A DNA stretch of 64,000 nt from NCBI RefSeq assembly GCF_002257645.1, contig NZ_NQMO01000002.1, positions 1 to 64,000 of the forward strand, read 5' to 3'. This document shows, in pieces, positions 35,517-44,182 of this stretch. The position numbers and the translations under genes are program-made. Source of the DNA: Paenibacillus sp. XY044 (lineage in GTDB: Bacteria > Bacillota > Bacilli > Paenibacillales > Paenibacillaceae). Numbering within the stretch: the stretch's first letter is position 1; each line of letters starts with the position of its first letter. The notes below the pieces were generated by a model. That model was given only the letters and a program-made list of their open reading frames with translations. It was not told where the DNA came from and did not search any database.

Positions 35517-36128
35517 ATGTTGAAGCGCTACAAATGGACTTGGATTTTGCTGGTGGTGATCGTGATCGGAGCAGGGTACCTGGTATATAACGCCATGGGA
35601 TTCGGCAAAGAGAAGCTGCCGGTCATCAGCCAGGTCGGAAATTTCTCGTTTGAAAATGTGGATGGCAAAACGGTGAGCCTAGACGATACCAAAGGCAAGG
35701 TTAGATTGTTCTACTTCTTCTACACCAGCTGCCCGGACGTATGTCCAGTAACGACCTTCATGCTGTCGCAGACGCAAAAGCAGCTCGTCAAGGACGGCAC
35801 CTTCGGCAAGGATGCCGAATTCGTTTCGATTTCCTTTGATCCGAAGGTAGATACCCGGGAGAAGATCAAAGAGTTCGGGGACAAGTTCAATGTCGATTAT
35901 AATGGATGGTATTTCCTGAGAGGCGAGGATCAGCAGATCCGTGATCTGGCCGAAAAATCGTTCAAAATCGCCATCATGGGAGACAATAAGGACAACTTCT
36001 CCCATGCCAACATTATCGCTCTTGTCGACCGGAACAACCAGGTCCGCAAGCTGTATAACGCAAACAATACGGATGAAGTTACGGCTGAATCCCTTGCCAA
36101 AGACGTTGAGAATTTGGCCAAGGAATAA
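35517..36128 (+). CDS. SCO1/SenC family copper chaperone
   Basis: The 203-residue membrane-anchored thioredoxin-fold protein has one N-terminal helix (WTWILLVVIVIGAGYLVY). The copper/redox motif is SCPDVCPVT (CxxxC), and a distal His is in NFSHANII. Sco proteins deliver copper to the CuA centre of cytochrome c oxidase, which fits its place after ctaB. The start is ATG 35517 behind GGGAGAGGGG. A terminator and the second copy of the dispersed repeat follow. Confidence 0.93.
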   Translation: MLKRYKWTWILLVVIVIGAGYLVYNAMGFGKEKLPVISQVGNFSFENVDGKTVSLDDTKGKVRLFYFFYTSCPDVCPVTTFMLSQTQKQLVKDGTFGKDAEFVSISFDPKVDTREKIKEFGDKFNVDYNGWYFLRGEDQQIRDLAEKSFKIAIMGDNKDNFSHANIIALVDRNNQVRKLYNANNTDEVTAESLAKDVENLAKE

Positions 36129-36137
36129 TCAAACAGG

Positions 36138-36187
36138 AAGGCGCCACGATCCCCGGCATGCTCCGGAAGGGTAGGGCGCCTTTTTTT
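36138..36187 (+). terminator. terminator after sco
   Basis: AAGGCGCC pairs with GGCGCCTT, enclosing a smaller CCGG/CCGG hairpin, followed by T7. Confidence 0.88.
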
Positions 36188-36190
36188 ATG

Positions 36191-36302
36191 GATTATAGAA
36201 TTTGTAAGTTTTCAGCGGAGCTGAACCATTCTATAACCGCAAGAAAAATTACCGCTTGATTTGGTCCGTCTTCAGTAATGTATATCGATAGATGTTTTTC
36301 TT
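36191..36302 (-). repeat. dispersed two-hairpin repeat, copy B
   Basis: This is the inverted counterpart of the element at 29242-29354. The two-hairpin plan is kept: GATTATAGAAT/ATTCTATAAC around TTCAGC-GGA-GCTGAA, and AAGAAAAA/TTTTTCTT. Compensating changes retain the stems. It follows the sco terminator and lies at the 3' side of the Toprim gene. The spacing of about 7 kb and opposite orientation suggest mobility or ancient spread. Confidence 0.8.
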
Positions 36303-36308
36303 GGTGCC

Positions 36309-36668
36309 TTAATCTTTGGACCACACGGTGTAGGTATCGGGATAAATGATAAATTCTTCGAGCCCCGCCTTTTCCAGCTGGGAAATGATGTATTCATCCG
36401 GCGTGCCCTCGACACCCCGGTATCCCCGCCTGGTATAGATATGTCCGGCATCGGGGAAGGCGTCTCGGAGAACGCCGCGAATCCTTTTACCGGAACTATC
36501 GTTGTCCATGAACAGATAGACCTCGCTGTCCTTGATCTCTTTGCGCAGAGATTCGAGCTTCGTCGTGTTTAACGTCCCAAACGTGCATACAATTTCAATG
36601 TCGGGGTTCAGCAGGCGGCGGACCTTGCTGCGGTCGTTTTTTCCCTCGACAATAATATAAATCGGCAT
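36309..36668 (-). CDS. small Toprim-domain protein
   Basis: The 119-residue protein is little more than a Toprim fold: YIIVEGKNDRSKV supplies the catalytic Glu8, and LFMDNDSSGKRIR supplies the metal-binding DxD (Asp55, Asp57). Such stand-alone Toprim proteins resemble RNase M5 and DnaG cores, but this one lacks the extra RNase M5 domain. The biochemical role is not known. GAGGTGAGCC precedes the ATG. Confidence 0.85.
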   Translation of the reverse strand: MPIYIIVEGKNDRSKVRRLLNPDIEIVCTFGTLNTTKLESLRKEIKDSEVYLFMDNDSSGKRIRGVLRDAFPDAGHIYTRRGYRGVEGTPDEYIISQLEKAGLEEFIIYPDTYTVWSKD

Positions 36669-36788
36669 GATGGCTCACCTCGGACTAAAGAGAAGGATGT
36701 TTATCTCGAAATTCCCCGGGAAATGTTGAAGCTTAGGTCCGGGTAGTTATAGTGTAGCTTGTTTTCGGCGAGCCATGCAAAAAAAAGT

Positions 36789-36822
36789 AAAACGATCTGT
36801 CCAGCAGGGTAGACAGACCGTT
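36789..36822 (-). terminator. terminator after the yjcZ-like gene
   Basis: AAACG-A-TCTGTC pairs with GACAGA-C-CGTTT, with a T-rich tract on the minus-strand side. Confidence 0.8.
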
Positions 36823-36843
36823 TAATATGGGAAGATCGCCGTT

Positions 36844-37014
36844 CTAGCACCAGAATGCACGCAAAATGATGACAAGCAGAATAAACAGTACCAGTACGAT
36901 ACCTACATTACTGTAAGGCACACACGGAGCTGCTGCCACGGGAGCTACCTTGGTCGCAGGTGCAGCCACCGGAGCTGCTACTGGACCACAGCCGCAGTGA
37001 GAATACAGACCCAT
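36844..37014 (-). CDS. YjcZ-family sporulation protein
   Basis: The frame gives 56 residues: MGLYSHCGCGPVAAPVAA, a Pro/Ala linker, then the hydrophobic tail VGIVLVLFILLVIILRAFWC. Cys-rich head plus C-terminal FILLVII helix is the YjcZ pattern, a family of very small sporulation proteins. GAGGGGTGATCTCG precedes the ATG. It has its own terminator. The Ala/Pro repeat (PVAAPVAAPATKVAPVAAAP) is longer than in typical members. Confidence 0.8.
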   Translation of the reverse strand: MGLYSHCGCGPVAAPVAAPATKVAPVAAAPCVPYSNVGIVLVLFILLVIILRAFWC

Positions 37015-37121
37015 CGAGATCACCCCTCTTTCTTGCCTGGTCGGTTAACACAATCCATCTTATGTGGGTGAGTGCTGGAATTATTGTGCAGGGGCCTATC
37101 TCTCCATTTTTAGGCTTTTGT

Positions 37122-38279
37122 CTACACTGGATTTTCGTTTATATGGGGATGAAGCGCAGATCCCTTGCGATAGATTGGAATAATCATAAGTCCCGCCATC
37201 AGGAGGACAAAAGCAATATAGTATGGAGACACGGCTCCTCTAAGCTGGCCGGCCGCAATCGGACCGATGAAGGAGCCGATGGACATGGCGATGGATTGGA
37301 GCGAAAAGATTCTCCCAAGCTTGCTGCCGCCGCTGAGCTGGATGAACATGGAGGCAAGTCCAGGAAAGATAATGCCTTTCGCTGAGCCGAGAATAAAAAG
37401 AATGACGACCAGCGGTATCTGGGGCAGCGCGGCCATGCCAAAGAAGCAAATAGCCATCAACAGAACGCCCGCGATGACCCTTTTATAGGGAGAATAACGG
37501 TTGATAAACAGCATGCTCAGCGTCACCAGGGCGCCGATGCTCAGTATGGAAAACAGGATGCCGGTCGATTTAATGCCTTCAACCCCGGTATCTCGCAGCG
37601 GCAGCTCAAAGAACAGAATCCCTTGGGAACAGGAAACGACAAGGGGGAGGATAAAATAACGCCACGAAACGCTGGGAGCAGGCGCCGTCTGTGCGGCTTC
37701 GTCGCTTCCGCCGGGGGCATTCGTCAGTGCCTTGACCGGTTTCGGGACGCTGAAGACCGCCATCACACCGGTCGCGATCAGCAGCCACCCGAGTCCCTGG
37801 AACGTCGTCGAATAACCGGCATGGGCCACAATAAAGGCTCCCGCAGCGGGCGATACGACCGAGGCCAGGGTATGCACAACGCCATGACCGGACATATATT
37901 TGCCCTGGGTCACCTCATTTTTGGACAGGGAAGCAAGCAATGCAAGGCAGGCCGGGGACAAGAAGGCCAGCACAAAGCCGCTGATCGACCGTAGGACCAG
38001 CAGCTGCCAGGGGTACTGCACATGCGCCTGCAGCAGGAGGACGATGCCGGCCGATACGAGGCTGAAAATAATATAGCGCCGGCTCCCGTGCTTGTCGATG
38101 ACCGTGCCTGCAATCAAATTGCCGGGCAAATGGGTGAGCGCGTAAATGCCCATCATCCAACCGATAAAGACCGGCGCTGCTCCCAAGGAGACCGCGAACG
38201 GAGTGAGTATAGGGTACTGGGCGTGAAGGTCGAAGAAGGCGAGAAACAAAAACATGTACAGCCAAATGGCAGTTTTCAC
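37122..38279 (-). CDS. MFS transporter
   Basis: The 385-residue protein has 12 hydrophobic segments and the MFS loop motif around GTVIDKHGSRR between helices 2 and 3, with a central cytosolic loop (about 190-215). The substrate is unknown; the sequence resembles drug/metabolite exporters. The start is placed at the GTG at 38279, with AAAGGAG and 8-base spacing. The ATG at 38309 overlaps nothing but lacks a site. Confidence 0.85.
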   Translation of the reverse strand: MKTAIWLYMFLFLAFFDLHAQYPILTPFAVSLGAAPVFIGWMMGIYALTHLPGNLIAGTVIDKHGSRRYIIFSLVSAGIVLLLQAHVQYPWQLLVLRSISGFVLAFLSPACLALLASLSKNEVTQGKYMSGHGVVHTLASVVSPAAGAFIVAHAGYSTTFQGLGWLLIATGVMAVFSVPKPVKALTNAPGGSDEAAQTAPAPSVSWRYFILPLVVSCSQGILFFELPLRDTGVEGIKSTGILFSILSIGALVTLSMLFINRYSPYKRVIAGVLLMAICFFGMAALPQIPLVVILFILGSAKGIIFPGLASMFIQLSGGSKLGRIFSLQSIAMSIGSFIGPIAAGQLRGAVSPYYIAFVLLMAGLMIIPIYRKGSALHPHINENPV

Positions 38280-38641
38280 GTGAGCAGCTCCTTTCGGCAG
38301 ATTCATCATCTGTACGTTCGGTGTGGAACGGGTTGACCAGCGGATAAGACAACCATTCGTTCATCAATCTACTTGTACGTTTCTACTTGGCGGCTTATAC
38401 CCTCTTTTTTGGGACGGGCAAATCGATAGCTTTGCGGGTTGCGCAGGACGGGCTGCCGCTTGCCCTGGCAAGTACCGGATTTCTTGATATTGGAGGCGCC
38501 TACGCCCCGGGAACGACAGAAAGCCCCGTCTAAGGGCTGGCTGACAGCCGATGTCCGGATCATGTATAATCGAATGGAAGTTTCTAAATCACTTGATAGG
38601 GCGGCTTAAGCCCTTCAGGTCGATGGGAGTGTGTTTTTGAA
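38280..38641. other. divergent intergenic region
   Basis: The 362 bases between the MFS gene and the next plus-strand gene hold one clear promoter (CTGACA, 18-base spacer, TATAAT at 38565-38570). I see no convincing gene or structured RNA; one short minus-strand frame (38369-38563) has no site and no family-like sequence. Confidence 0.5.
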
Positions 38642-39097
38642 ATGGATATGCAGGTATGGTCCGATTTTCTGCAGCAAAACTGGCTGGTGATCGTGATCGC
38701 TCTTGTCGTGCTGTTTATCGTCCTGAATCTGGTCAAAACGATGGTCAAATGGGCGCTCGTGATCATCATTGTGCTGGCGCTTGTCGTATACAGCGGCATT
38801 TCGCTGGAGCAGATCAACCAGGTCGTAACGACCGTGAAGGACGAGACCGTAGATACGCTGAAGAGCGAAGCCATGAACGTCATGATGAAAGAAGCCAAGG
38901 ATGCGAAGTATGCAGACCACGGGGACGGAACGTTTACGATCACGACGCCGAACCTGGAAATGAAGGGAACCTCGGGAAGCGACAAAGTGGATGTCACGTT
39001 CCGCGGCGTATCTCTCGGGCAATGGAAGATCAACGATACGGTCAAATCGTTTATCTCCGAATCCCAAAGCCAGGCGGGCGGTTCAAATGGAAAATAA
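38642..39097 (+). CDS. hypothetical membrane protein, partner of the transglutaminase
   Basis: The 151-residue protein has an N-terminal membrane stretch (WLVIVIALVVLFIVLNLV and WALVIIIVLALVVYSG) and an outward domain of ~90 residues with DGTFTITTPNLEMKGTSG. The family is not recognised. Thirty-nine bases after its stop the transglutaminase gene begins on the same strand, which suggests a two-gene operon driven by the promoter at 38541-38570. The ATG at 38642 lacks a strong site; GGGAGTG lies 9 bases upstream. Confidence 0.65.
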   Translation: MDMQVWSDFLQQNWLVIVIALVVLFIVLNLVKTMVKWALVIIIVLALVVYSGISLEQINQVVTTVKDETVDTLKSEAMNVMMKEAKDAKYADHGDGTFTITTPNLEMKGTSGSDKVDVTFRGVSLGQWKINDTVKSFISESQSQAGGSNGK

Positions 39098-39136
39098 AGG
39101 GCTTAATCCATGCACCTACGTGGAGGGGGTCATCTT

Positions 39137-40288
39137 ATGCTGCAATCATGGATAGAAAGTCTTAAGGAATTTAACATCATCAGCATTCTGCTGCTGATAA
39201 TCCTGCTGGTGTCCCTGCTTCAGGGATGGGGCCGGGGTGCATCCCGCTCTGCGGGAAGGCTGCTGTCCCTGCTGAGGGAAAGCGTCTTTATTTTGCTGGG
39301 GCTGGTGCTCGCGGTACCGTTTACCTTGTGGGTATCGCCCAGAGTTCAGGAATGGCTCGCCAATTATGCCAGCCAGCTCCCGAACCGGGATTTGAAAATG
39401 TGGGAGCAGATTTACTATACGTTCATTACGTCAATGGCCGATTTCCCGCTGATGCGGTTCGCCGTCATTTTTATCGTGAGCTACAGTATGATCCGCTTGC
39501 TGATCCGCTGGTTGACGGTGCTGATCTTCGGCGGGAGCAGCGCGCTCTTTAACCCGGGCGGGAAGTCTTCCGCTTCGCTGCTGAGCCGTCTTGCCGGTGC
39601 GTGCATCGGCCTCTTGATCGGGGCGGGGCGGTGTATCGTCGTCGTCGCGCTGCTGTTCGTTTACGTATCGCTGTATCCGCACACCTCGTTTACCCAATAC
39701 GTGGAGGCATCGCCGATCTATAAAGAAGGGGCGCAGCGGGTCATCGAGCCGTTGTCCGGCCATTTGGTGAAAGAGAAGCTTCCGGTATTTACGAAAGCTG
39801 TCGAAAAAGAGCTGAACGGCATCATGCAGCGTAAATACGAGGTGATTGACCACGCGATTCCTTCGGATATCGAGGCGGCCGCCGCCGAGATCGTCAAAGG
39901 CGCGGAAACCGACGAGGAAAAGGCGCGGAAATTGTACGACTGGGTCGGCACCCGGGTGCAGTACGATTACGGCAAGGTCGATGATTACGAGCAGCGGGGA
40001 GTCTGGCATGAACAGACGCCGCAGGATACGTTCAACACGAAGAAGGGCGTCTGCATCGATTATGCCAGACTGTATGCGGTGATGGCCCGGTCTCAGGGTC
40101 TGCAGGTGAAGGTGGTTACCGGCCAAGGCTATGATGGCCAAGGCGGATATGGACCGCATGCCTGGAACGAAGTGTATTTGTCTCAAAAGAACAAGTGGGT
40201 GCCGCTGGATCCGACATGGGCGCAGAGCGGCGACTGGTTCAATCCTCCAAAATTTGCGGAGACGCATATTAAGGAGCAGATGCTGTAA
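39137..40288 (+). CDS. membrane-bound transglutaminase-like protein
   Basis: The 383-residue protein has a CvpA-like N-terminal half with four to five membrane helices (within residues 15-180). The extracytoplasmic transglutaminase-core domain has Cys306 (KKGVCIDYARL), His341 (GPHAWNEV) and Asp358 (PLDPTW), the Cys-His-Asp triad. Such proteins may cross-link or hydrolyse envelope proteins or peptides. GGAGGGGG precedes ATG 39137; an earlier frame start at 39110 has no site. A terminator follows. Confidence 0.88.
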   Translation: MLQSWIESLKEFNIISILLLIILLVSLLQGWGRGASRSAGRLLSLLRESVFILLGLVLAVPFTLWVSPRVQEWLANYASQLPNRDLKMWEQIYYTFITSMADFPLMRFAVIFIVSYSMIRLLIRWLTVLIFGGSSALFNPGGKSSASLLSRLAGACIGLLIGAGRCIVVVALLFVYVSLYPHTSFTQYVEASPIYKEGAQRVIEPLSGHLVKEKLPVFTKAVEKELNGIMQRKYEVIDHAIPSDIEAAAAEIVKGAETDEEKARKLYDWVGTRVQYDYGKVDDYEQRGVWHEQTPQDTFNTKKGVCIDYARLYAVMARSQGLQVKVVTGQGYDGQGGYGPHAWNEVYLSQKNKWVPLDPTWAQSGDWFNPPKFAETHIKEQML

Positions 40289-40326
40289 TACAAAGCTGGT
40301 AGGTTTTTTTGGAATGGGACCATTGA

Positions 40327-40361
40327 AAAATCCCCTTGCCCGTTATAGGCAAGGGGATTTT
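40327..40361 (+). terminator. terminator after the transglutaminase gene
   Basis: AAAATCCCCTTGCC pairs perfectly with GGCAAGGGGATTTT around CGTTATA. Confidence 0.92.
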
Positions 40362-40458
40362 ATGTTGTTTAAACGGACGTTTTTCTTAACAAGGGCAGGA
40401 TAGGGCCCTGCATAACTTCGATCCCCGTTTGGCTTAGATGTGATAGCTGCTGACCGGA

Positions 40459-42282
40459 TTATGCGGGCAGCTTGATCTGCTGACCGGGATAAATCCGGTT
40501 GGCGTTCTTGATATGATTCAGGTCGCGCAGCGTCTGCCAGGTCGTATGGTATTTCAGCGAGATGCTGTACAGCGTATCGCCTTTCTTCACGACATACACC
40601 TCTGCAGCCGATGGAGCAGGGACCGGTTTGACCTCAGGCTGCGGCTTAGCCGGAGCTGGATTTGATGGTGTCGTCGGTTCCGGTGCTGGTTTCGCCGGCG
40701 TTGGCGCAGGCGCGGTAGTTTCCGCAGGGGCAGGGCCTTCGGTGATGCGTCCGGCCGGTCCTTCCGGAATCGGCTTGCCCTGCTGGATATAGTTGATCAG
40801 AGCCTCATCCAGGGCACCGTACATACCGGCTTGCGGGTATTTGGTGAACATGGTATATTCGTCGCCGCCTACGGCCATAAAATCATTGGTCGCGAGCGTA
40901 TACGTAGCGTCCGGATCAAGCGCTTTATCGCCGATTTTCACGGAGTGAACGCGGCTTCCTTTGGGCTTCGTGGTATCGATCTTAAACGTGACCCCGGAAA
41001 CTTGGGAGAAACCTCCTTTGGACTCTGGATAATCGGATATGCCGTTCTCAAGGGCTGCCTTGATGTCAGAACCCTTTACCTTCAGCTGCACGATTTGGTT
41101 GCCGAACGGCAGAACCGTCACGACGTCACCTTTGGTAATCGTTCCGGCTTCGATCGATGCGCGGATGCCGCCCCCGTTCGTGATGGCTACATCCGATTGG
41201 CTCACATCGCGCATCGCATCGGCCAGCAAGTCACCGAGGTTGGTCTCTCCGGTGCGTGCCTTCTCGCGGGAGCCTTCCAGCAGCACAGGCGTTTCGCCGA
41301 CTTTTTCCTTGAGGATCGGCTCCTGCTCCTTCTGGATCGAAGCGACCAGATCGGCGACCTTCTGGTCCGGCTTGATATCGGCAGCTTCCTTCTCATCGAT
41401 CAGGGTGGCTTCTTTCTTCATGACTTTGTGGTTGTCGACCCACAGATCGACGACACCCACATATTTCGTGTATTCGCCGGCACTGGCGATCAGCGTGTTA
41501 TTGCCGGCCATCAGGCCGTTTTCCAGGACGGTATGGCTGTGTCCGTCGATGAAAATGTCGATGCCGGGCACTTCCTTGACGACCTTAAGGCTGGTATCGA
41601 CACTTGATTTGTCCTGACCAAGGTGGCCGAGAACGACAACGACATCGACCTGCCCGCGGATTTCGTTCACCCATTTCTTCGCTTCTACCGAAGGATCGGC
41701 GAACTTCAGGCCGGTGACGTTCGTCGGGTTCGTTTTATATGCGGTCTCCGGCGTGCTGAGGCCGATGATGCCGAACTTAACGCCGTCGACTTCCTTGATT
41801 ATGTAAGGCTTAAAGAGGGTTGTTCCGTCGTCCTGGATCACGTTCGCGCTCAGCATCGGGAATTTCAATTCCTTGGTGAGCTCTACGAGATGCTTCCAGC
41901 CATAGTTGAATTCATGATTGCCCGGTACCGTGGCGTCATATCCCATTTCGTTCATGACCTTTACGATGCTCTCGCCTTGAACGAGCGTGGCAAACGGCGT
42001 ACCGTGTACGGCATCGCCCACATCAAGAACGAGCGTATCCGGGTTCTGGCTGCGGTATTGGTTAAAGATTCCTGTGACCTTGGCAAATCCCATTTCAGGG
42101 GATGCTTCTACCGCACGGCCATGCATATCGTTCGTGTGCAGAATCGTAATATGCTTGCCGGACGGGGCGGATGGCTCCGGGGTGCTCCCGGTCGTACCCT
42201 CTGCCGCCGCGGCCGCCTGGGCCGAACCGACCAACAGCACCGCGCTGAACAGAAGGGAGGTGAACCATTTCCTTATGATCAT
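40459..42282 (-). CDS. secreted 5'-nucleotidase with C-terminal LysM domain
   Basis: The 607-residue protein has a signal peptide (cleavage near SAQA-AAA) and a metallophosphatase domain with LHTNDMHGR (about 48-56), GNHE (121-124) and DGHSH. The nucleotidase C-terminal domain has TNLGDLLADAMR and VGGDEYTMF. A Pro/Ala/Thr-rich linker of ~50 residues ends in a LysM domain (YVVKKGDTLYSISLKYHTTW). LysM should tether it to peptidoglycan, where it salvages nucleotides. The start at 42282 follows AGGAGG with 11-base spacing. Confidence 0.92.
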   Translation of the reverse strand: MIIRKWFTSLLFSAVLLVGSAQAAAAAEGTTGSTPEPSAPSGKHITILHTNDMHGRAVEASPEMGFAKVTGIFNQYRSQNPDTLVLDVGDAVHGTPFATLVQGESIVKVMNEMGYDATVPGNHEFNYGWKHLVELTKELKFPMLSANVIQDDGTTLFKPYIIKEVDGVKFGIIGLSTPETAYKTNPTNVTGLKFADPSVEAKKWVNEIRGQVDVVVVLGHLGQDKSSVDTSLKVVKEVPGIDIFIDGHSHTVLENGLMAGNNTLIASAGEYTKYVGVVDLWVDNHKVMKKEATLIDEKEAADIKPDQKVADLVASIQKEQEPILKEKVGETPVLLEGSREKARTGETNLGDLLADAMRDVSQSDVAITNGGGIRASIEAGTITKGDVVTVLPFGNQIVQLKVKGSDIKAALENGISDYPESKGGFSQVSGVTFKIDTTKPKGSRVHSVKIGDKALDPDATYTLATNDFMAVGGDEYTMFTKYPQAGMYGALDEALINYIQQGKPIPEGPAGRITEGPAPAETTAPAPTPAKPAPEPTTPSNPAPAKPQPEVKPVPAPSAAEVYVVKKGDTLYSISLKYHTTWQTLRDLNHIKNANRIYPGQQIKLPA

Positions 42283-42384
42283 GAATCTCATAACCTCCTA
42301 AATCGTATTAGATAAATTTTCCTTCCCCTTTATTCTAATAAACTATCAGGACGGTGAAATAAGACTTATGAATCATTTATTGGC

Positions 42385-42798
42385 CTAAGGTTGAATATAA
42401 ATGTGCATTTCCGGCGGGATGCCGACACGCTTGCAGTAGGTTTCTACCGTCTCGTCTTGCAGCATCGCAGTTCCCGACGAGAGAAGGCCGACGGCAAACC
42501 GGTTTGCCTGCCGCTCCAGCTTGCCGGGGGCAAAGTAGGAATGCTCTTCCAGGAAAAAGCGGTTGATCCCTTTATGGAGCCGGTCATGGCCGAGCTCATG
42601 CGCGCAGACGAACCGCTGCCACTCGGGCGACAGCTCACTGTGAATCACGATAAACCGCCGTCTCAGTTTCCGGTAATAGAGTCCCTTGGTGGATTTGCCG
42701 AGATCCAAGTAGCGGATATGAATGCCAAGGGACCGGGAAAGTTCGAAAGGGCAGCTGGTCTTATATTTTCGGATTAACTTTCGAATCATCTCATCCAT
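42385..42798 (-). CDS. ImmA/IrrE-family metallopeptidase (XkdA-like)
   Basis: The 137-residue protein carries the zinc motif HELGH (67-71) followed by DRLH, and ERQANRFAVGLL, the third-ligand helix typical of ImmA/IrrE. In ICEBs1 and PBSX such proteases cleave or inactivate the cognate Xre/ImmR repressor after DNA damage. The adjacent Xre gene (38 bases upstream on the same strand) is the probable target. Start ATG 42798 follows GCAGGTGA. Confidence 0.9.
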   Translation of the reverse strand: MDEMIRKLIRKYKTSCPFELSRSLGIHIRYLDLGKSTKGLYYRKLRRRFIVIHSELSPEWQRFVCAHELGHDRLHKGINRFFLEEHSYFAPGKLERQANRFAVGLLSSGTAMLQDETVETYCKRVGIPPEMHIYIQP

Positions 42799-42835
42799 AG
42801 GATTCACCTGCAAGTTGTGGATTGTTCGTCCCACC

Positions 42836-43294
42836 TCACGAAGAAGAGGAGCTGTCCGGGGGACCTAGTTCCTTCTTCTTCCGCTTATTCATCTGCTTCG
42901 CTTCCCAGAACAGCCCCGTGAGGACATCCTTGATGCGCTGCTTGTCCTCAGCGTCCAGCGGAATCCCGTCGAACATCAGCTCTCCGTCTTCCTCCAGCAT
43001 TTTCTTGAAATCCCGCTTATCCTTATAGGTTGCCCATGCAGGGGCTTCCTCCCGCAAGCCTTCGGGAGCCCCGTCAGCATACCAGTAACCTGCGGTGCTC
43101 ATCAGTTCACCGTAAGGAATTTCCAGCGCTTCCGCGAGCTTCCGGATGGTTGGCGGTTTCGGAATGCCCCGGACCCCGTTCTCCATGCGGGAGATTTGCG
43201 AATTGCTGATGCCTGATGCTTCGGCCAGCTGGTTGATCGTCATGCCGTTCTGCTCGCGCAGCCGTTTGAGCACGGCTCCGAATTCTTTTTCCAC
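42836..43294 (-). CDS. xre: Xre-family repressor of the tail cluster
   Basis: The 152-residue regulator has an HTH_3 domain at residues 6-62 (LKRLREQNGMTINQLAEASG, ISNSQISRMENGVRGIPKPP) and a C-terminal oligomerisation region ending in poly-Ser. It sits divergent from the ArpU-like gene with ImmA behind it, as Xre does in PBSX. Palindromic GGTAT sites between the divergent genes are candidate operators. The start lies in the normal position for the family behind AAAAGGAGTGGC. Confidence 0.92.
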   Translation of the reverse strand: MEKEFGAVLKRLREQNGMTINQLAEASGISNSQISRMENGVRGIPKPPTIRKLAEALEIPYGELMSTAGYWYADGAPEGLREEAPAWATYKDKRDFKKMLEEDGELMFDGIPLDAEDKQRIKDVLTGLFWEAKQMNKRKKKELGPPDSSSSS

Positions 43295-43375
43295 GGTATA
43301 GCCACTCCTTTTATGTCGATGATCTGTTTCTATCCGTTACTATAATTCAATGTTGCCAAAAGGTAAAGAAAAGAA

Positions 43376-43389
43376 TGGTATTAATACCA
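43376..43389. promoter_or_regulatory. candidate Xre operator 1
   Basis: TGGTATTAATACCA is a perfect 14-bp palindrome, 82 bases upstream of the repressor start, in the divergent intergenic region. Confidence 0.55.
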
Positions 43390-43456
43390 AATGGCATGAA
43401 TGAATAAGAAATCCGGAGCAAGACGGTGGTTAGGACGAGAATTTCAGATTTTACGT

Positions 43457-43475
43457 GATACCCAAAAAGTGGTAT
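43457..43475. promoter_or_regulatory. candidate Xre operator 2
   Basis: GATACCCAAAAAGTGGTAT is an inverted repeat of ATACC/GGTAT with a 8-base spacer and shares the GGTAT half-site with operator 1. It lies about 80 bases before the ArpU-like gene, so it could repress that promoter. Confidence 0.45.
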
Positions 43476-43555
43476 GTTAACATCATTATACGAACAAAAA
43501 TGCGAACAATCCATAGTTTTTTTAGGTGAACATCCATGAAGGAGCGTGTTTGAAT

Positions 43556-44032
43556 ATGGATCAAATGCTGCCGCAGCTGGACCGCCGCAAGACACAAGCC
43601 GCCGTTGAAGCGATTTTGGAGAAATACCGGATCTATAAAACGATTACGTTTGAAGTCAGGGAAGCGGGCATCACCGCCTCCTATACCGAACGGTTTCATG
43701 GACCGACCAATGTGACCTCGGACCAGACGGCGCAGGTCGCCGTCTACAATGTGGACGCGCCTGCGGCCCGCCAGGCATACTGCCGGATGATCGAGTCGAT
43801 CGTGGAACGGCTGGGCGAACGGGAACAGACGCTGATCCGAGCGAGGTACATGAAGGAGGACGACGTTTTCGACTATAAAGTCTACAACTATGTGCTCGAC
43901 CCGCCGGTCAGCAAGGACACGTACACGAAAATACGAACACGTGCCTTCTATAAAATGGCGCTGGCGTTTGCGGACCGTGGGCTGCTGACATTGTCCGAGC
44001 TTCACAAAGCCAAAACCCGCAATTCCAAATGA
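43556..44032 (+). CDS. ArpU/Xpf-type late transcription regulator
   Basis: The 158-residue protein resembles ArpU-family regulators: LPQLDRRKTQAAVEAILEKY at the start, a central RMIESIVERLGEREQTLIRARYM that looks like a sigma region 4 lead-in, and a C-terminal HTH-like YTKIRTRAFYKMALAFADRG. In PBSX the equivalent Xpf switches on the late operon. The ATG at 43556 follows AAGGAG (11-base spacing); TTG at 43550 is an alternative. It is followed by a strong terminator, so the tail genes have their own promoter. Confidence 0.85.
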   Translation: MDQMLPQLDRRKTQAAVEAILEKYRIYKTITFEVREAGITASYTERFHGPTNVTSDQTAQVAVYNVDAPAARQAYCRMIESIVERLGEREQTLIRARYMKEDDVFDYKVYNYVLDPPVSKDTYTKIRTRAFYKMALAFADRGLLTLSELHKAKTRNSK

Positions 44033-44052
44033 AACCCGTTCATAAACGGGAC

Positions 44053-44087
44053 AAGCCGGGGACCGGAGAGGTCTTCGGCTTTTTTTC
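44053..44087 (+). terminator. terminator after the ArpU-like gene
   Basis: AAGCCG/CGGCTT and inner GACC/GGTC stems stack into one hairpin followed by T7. Confidence 0.9.
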
Positions 44088-44182
44088 TTATCTAAAGGGG
44101 AACGGGAGATTCGGGGGATGAATTGGCCGTAGAAGTGCGGATCCTAACCATTCCCATTTGGAACAAAAAGGATATTAAAATA

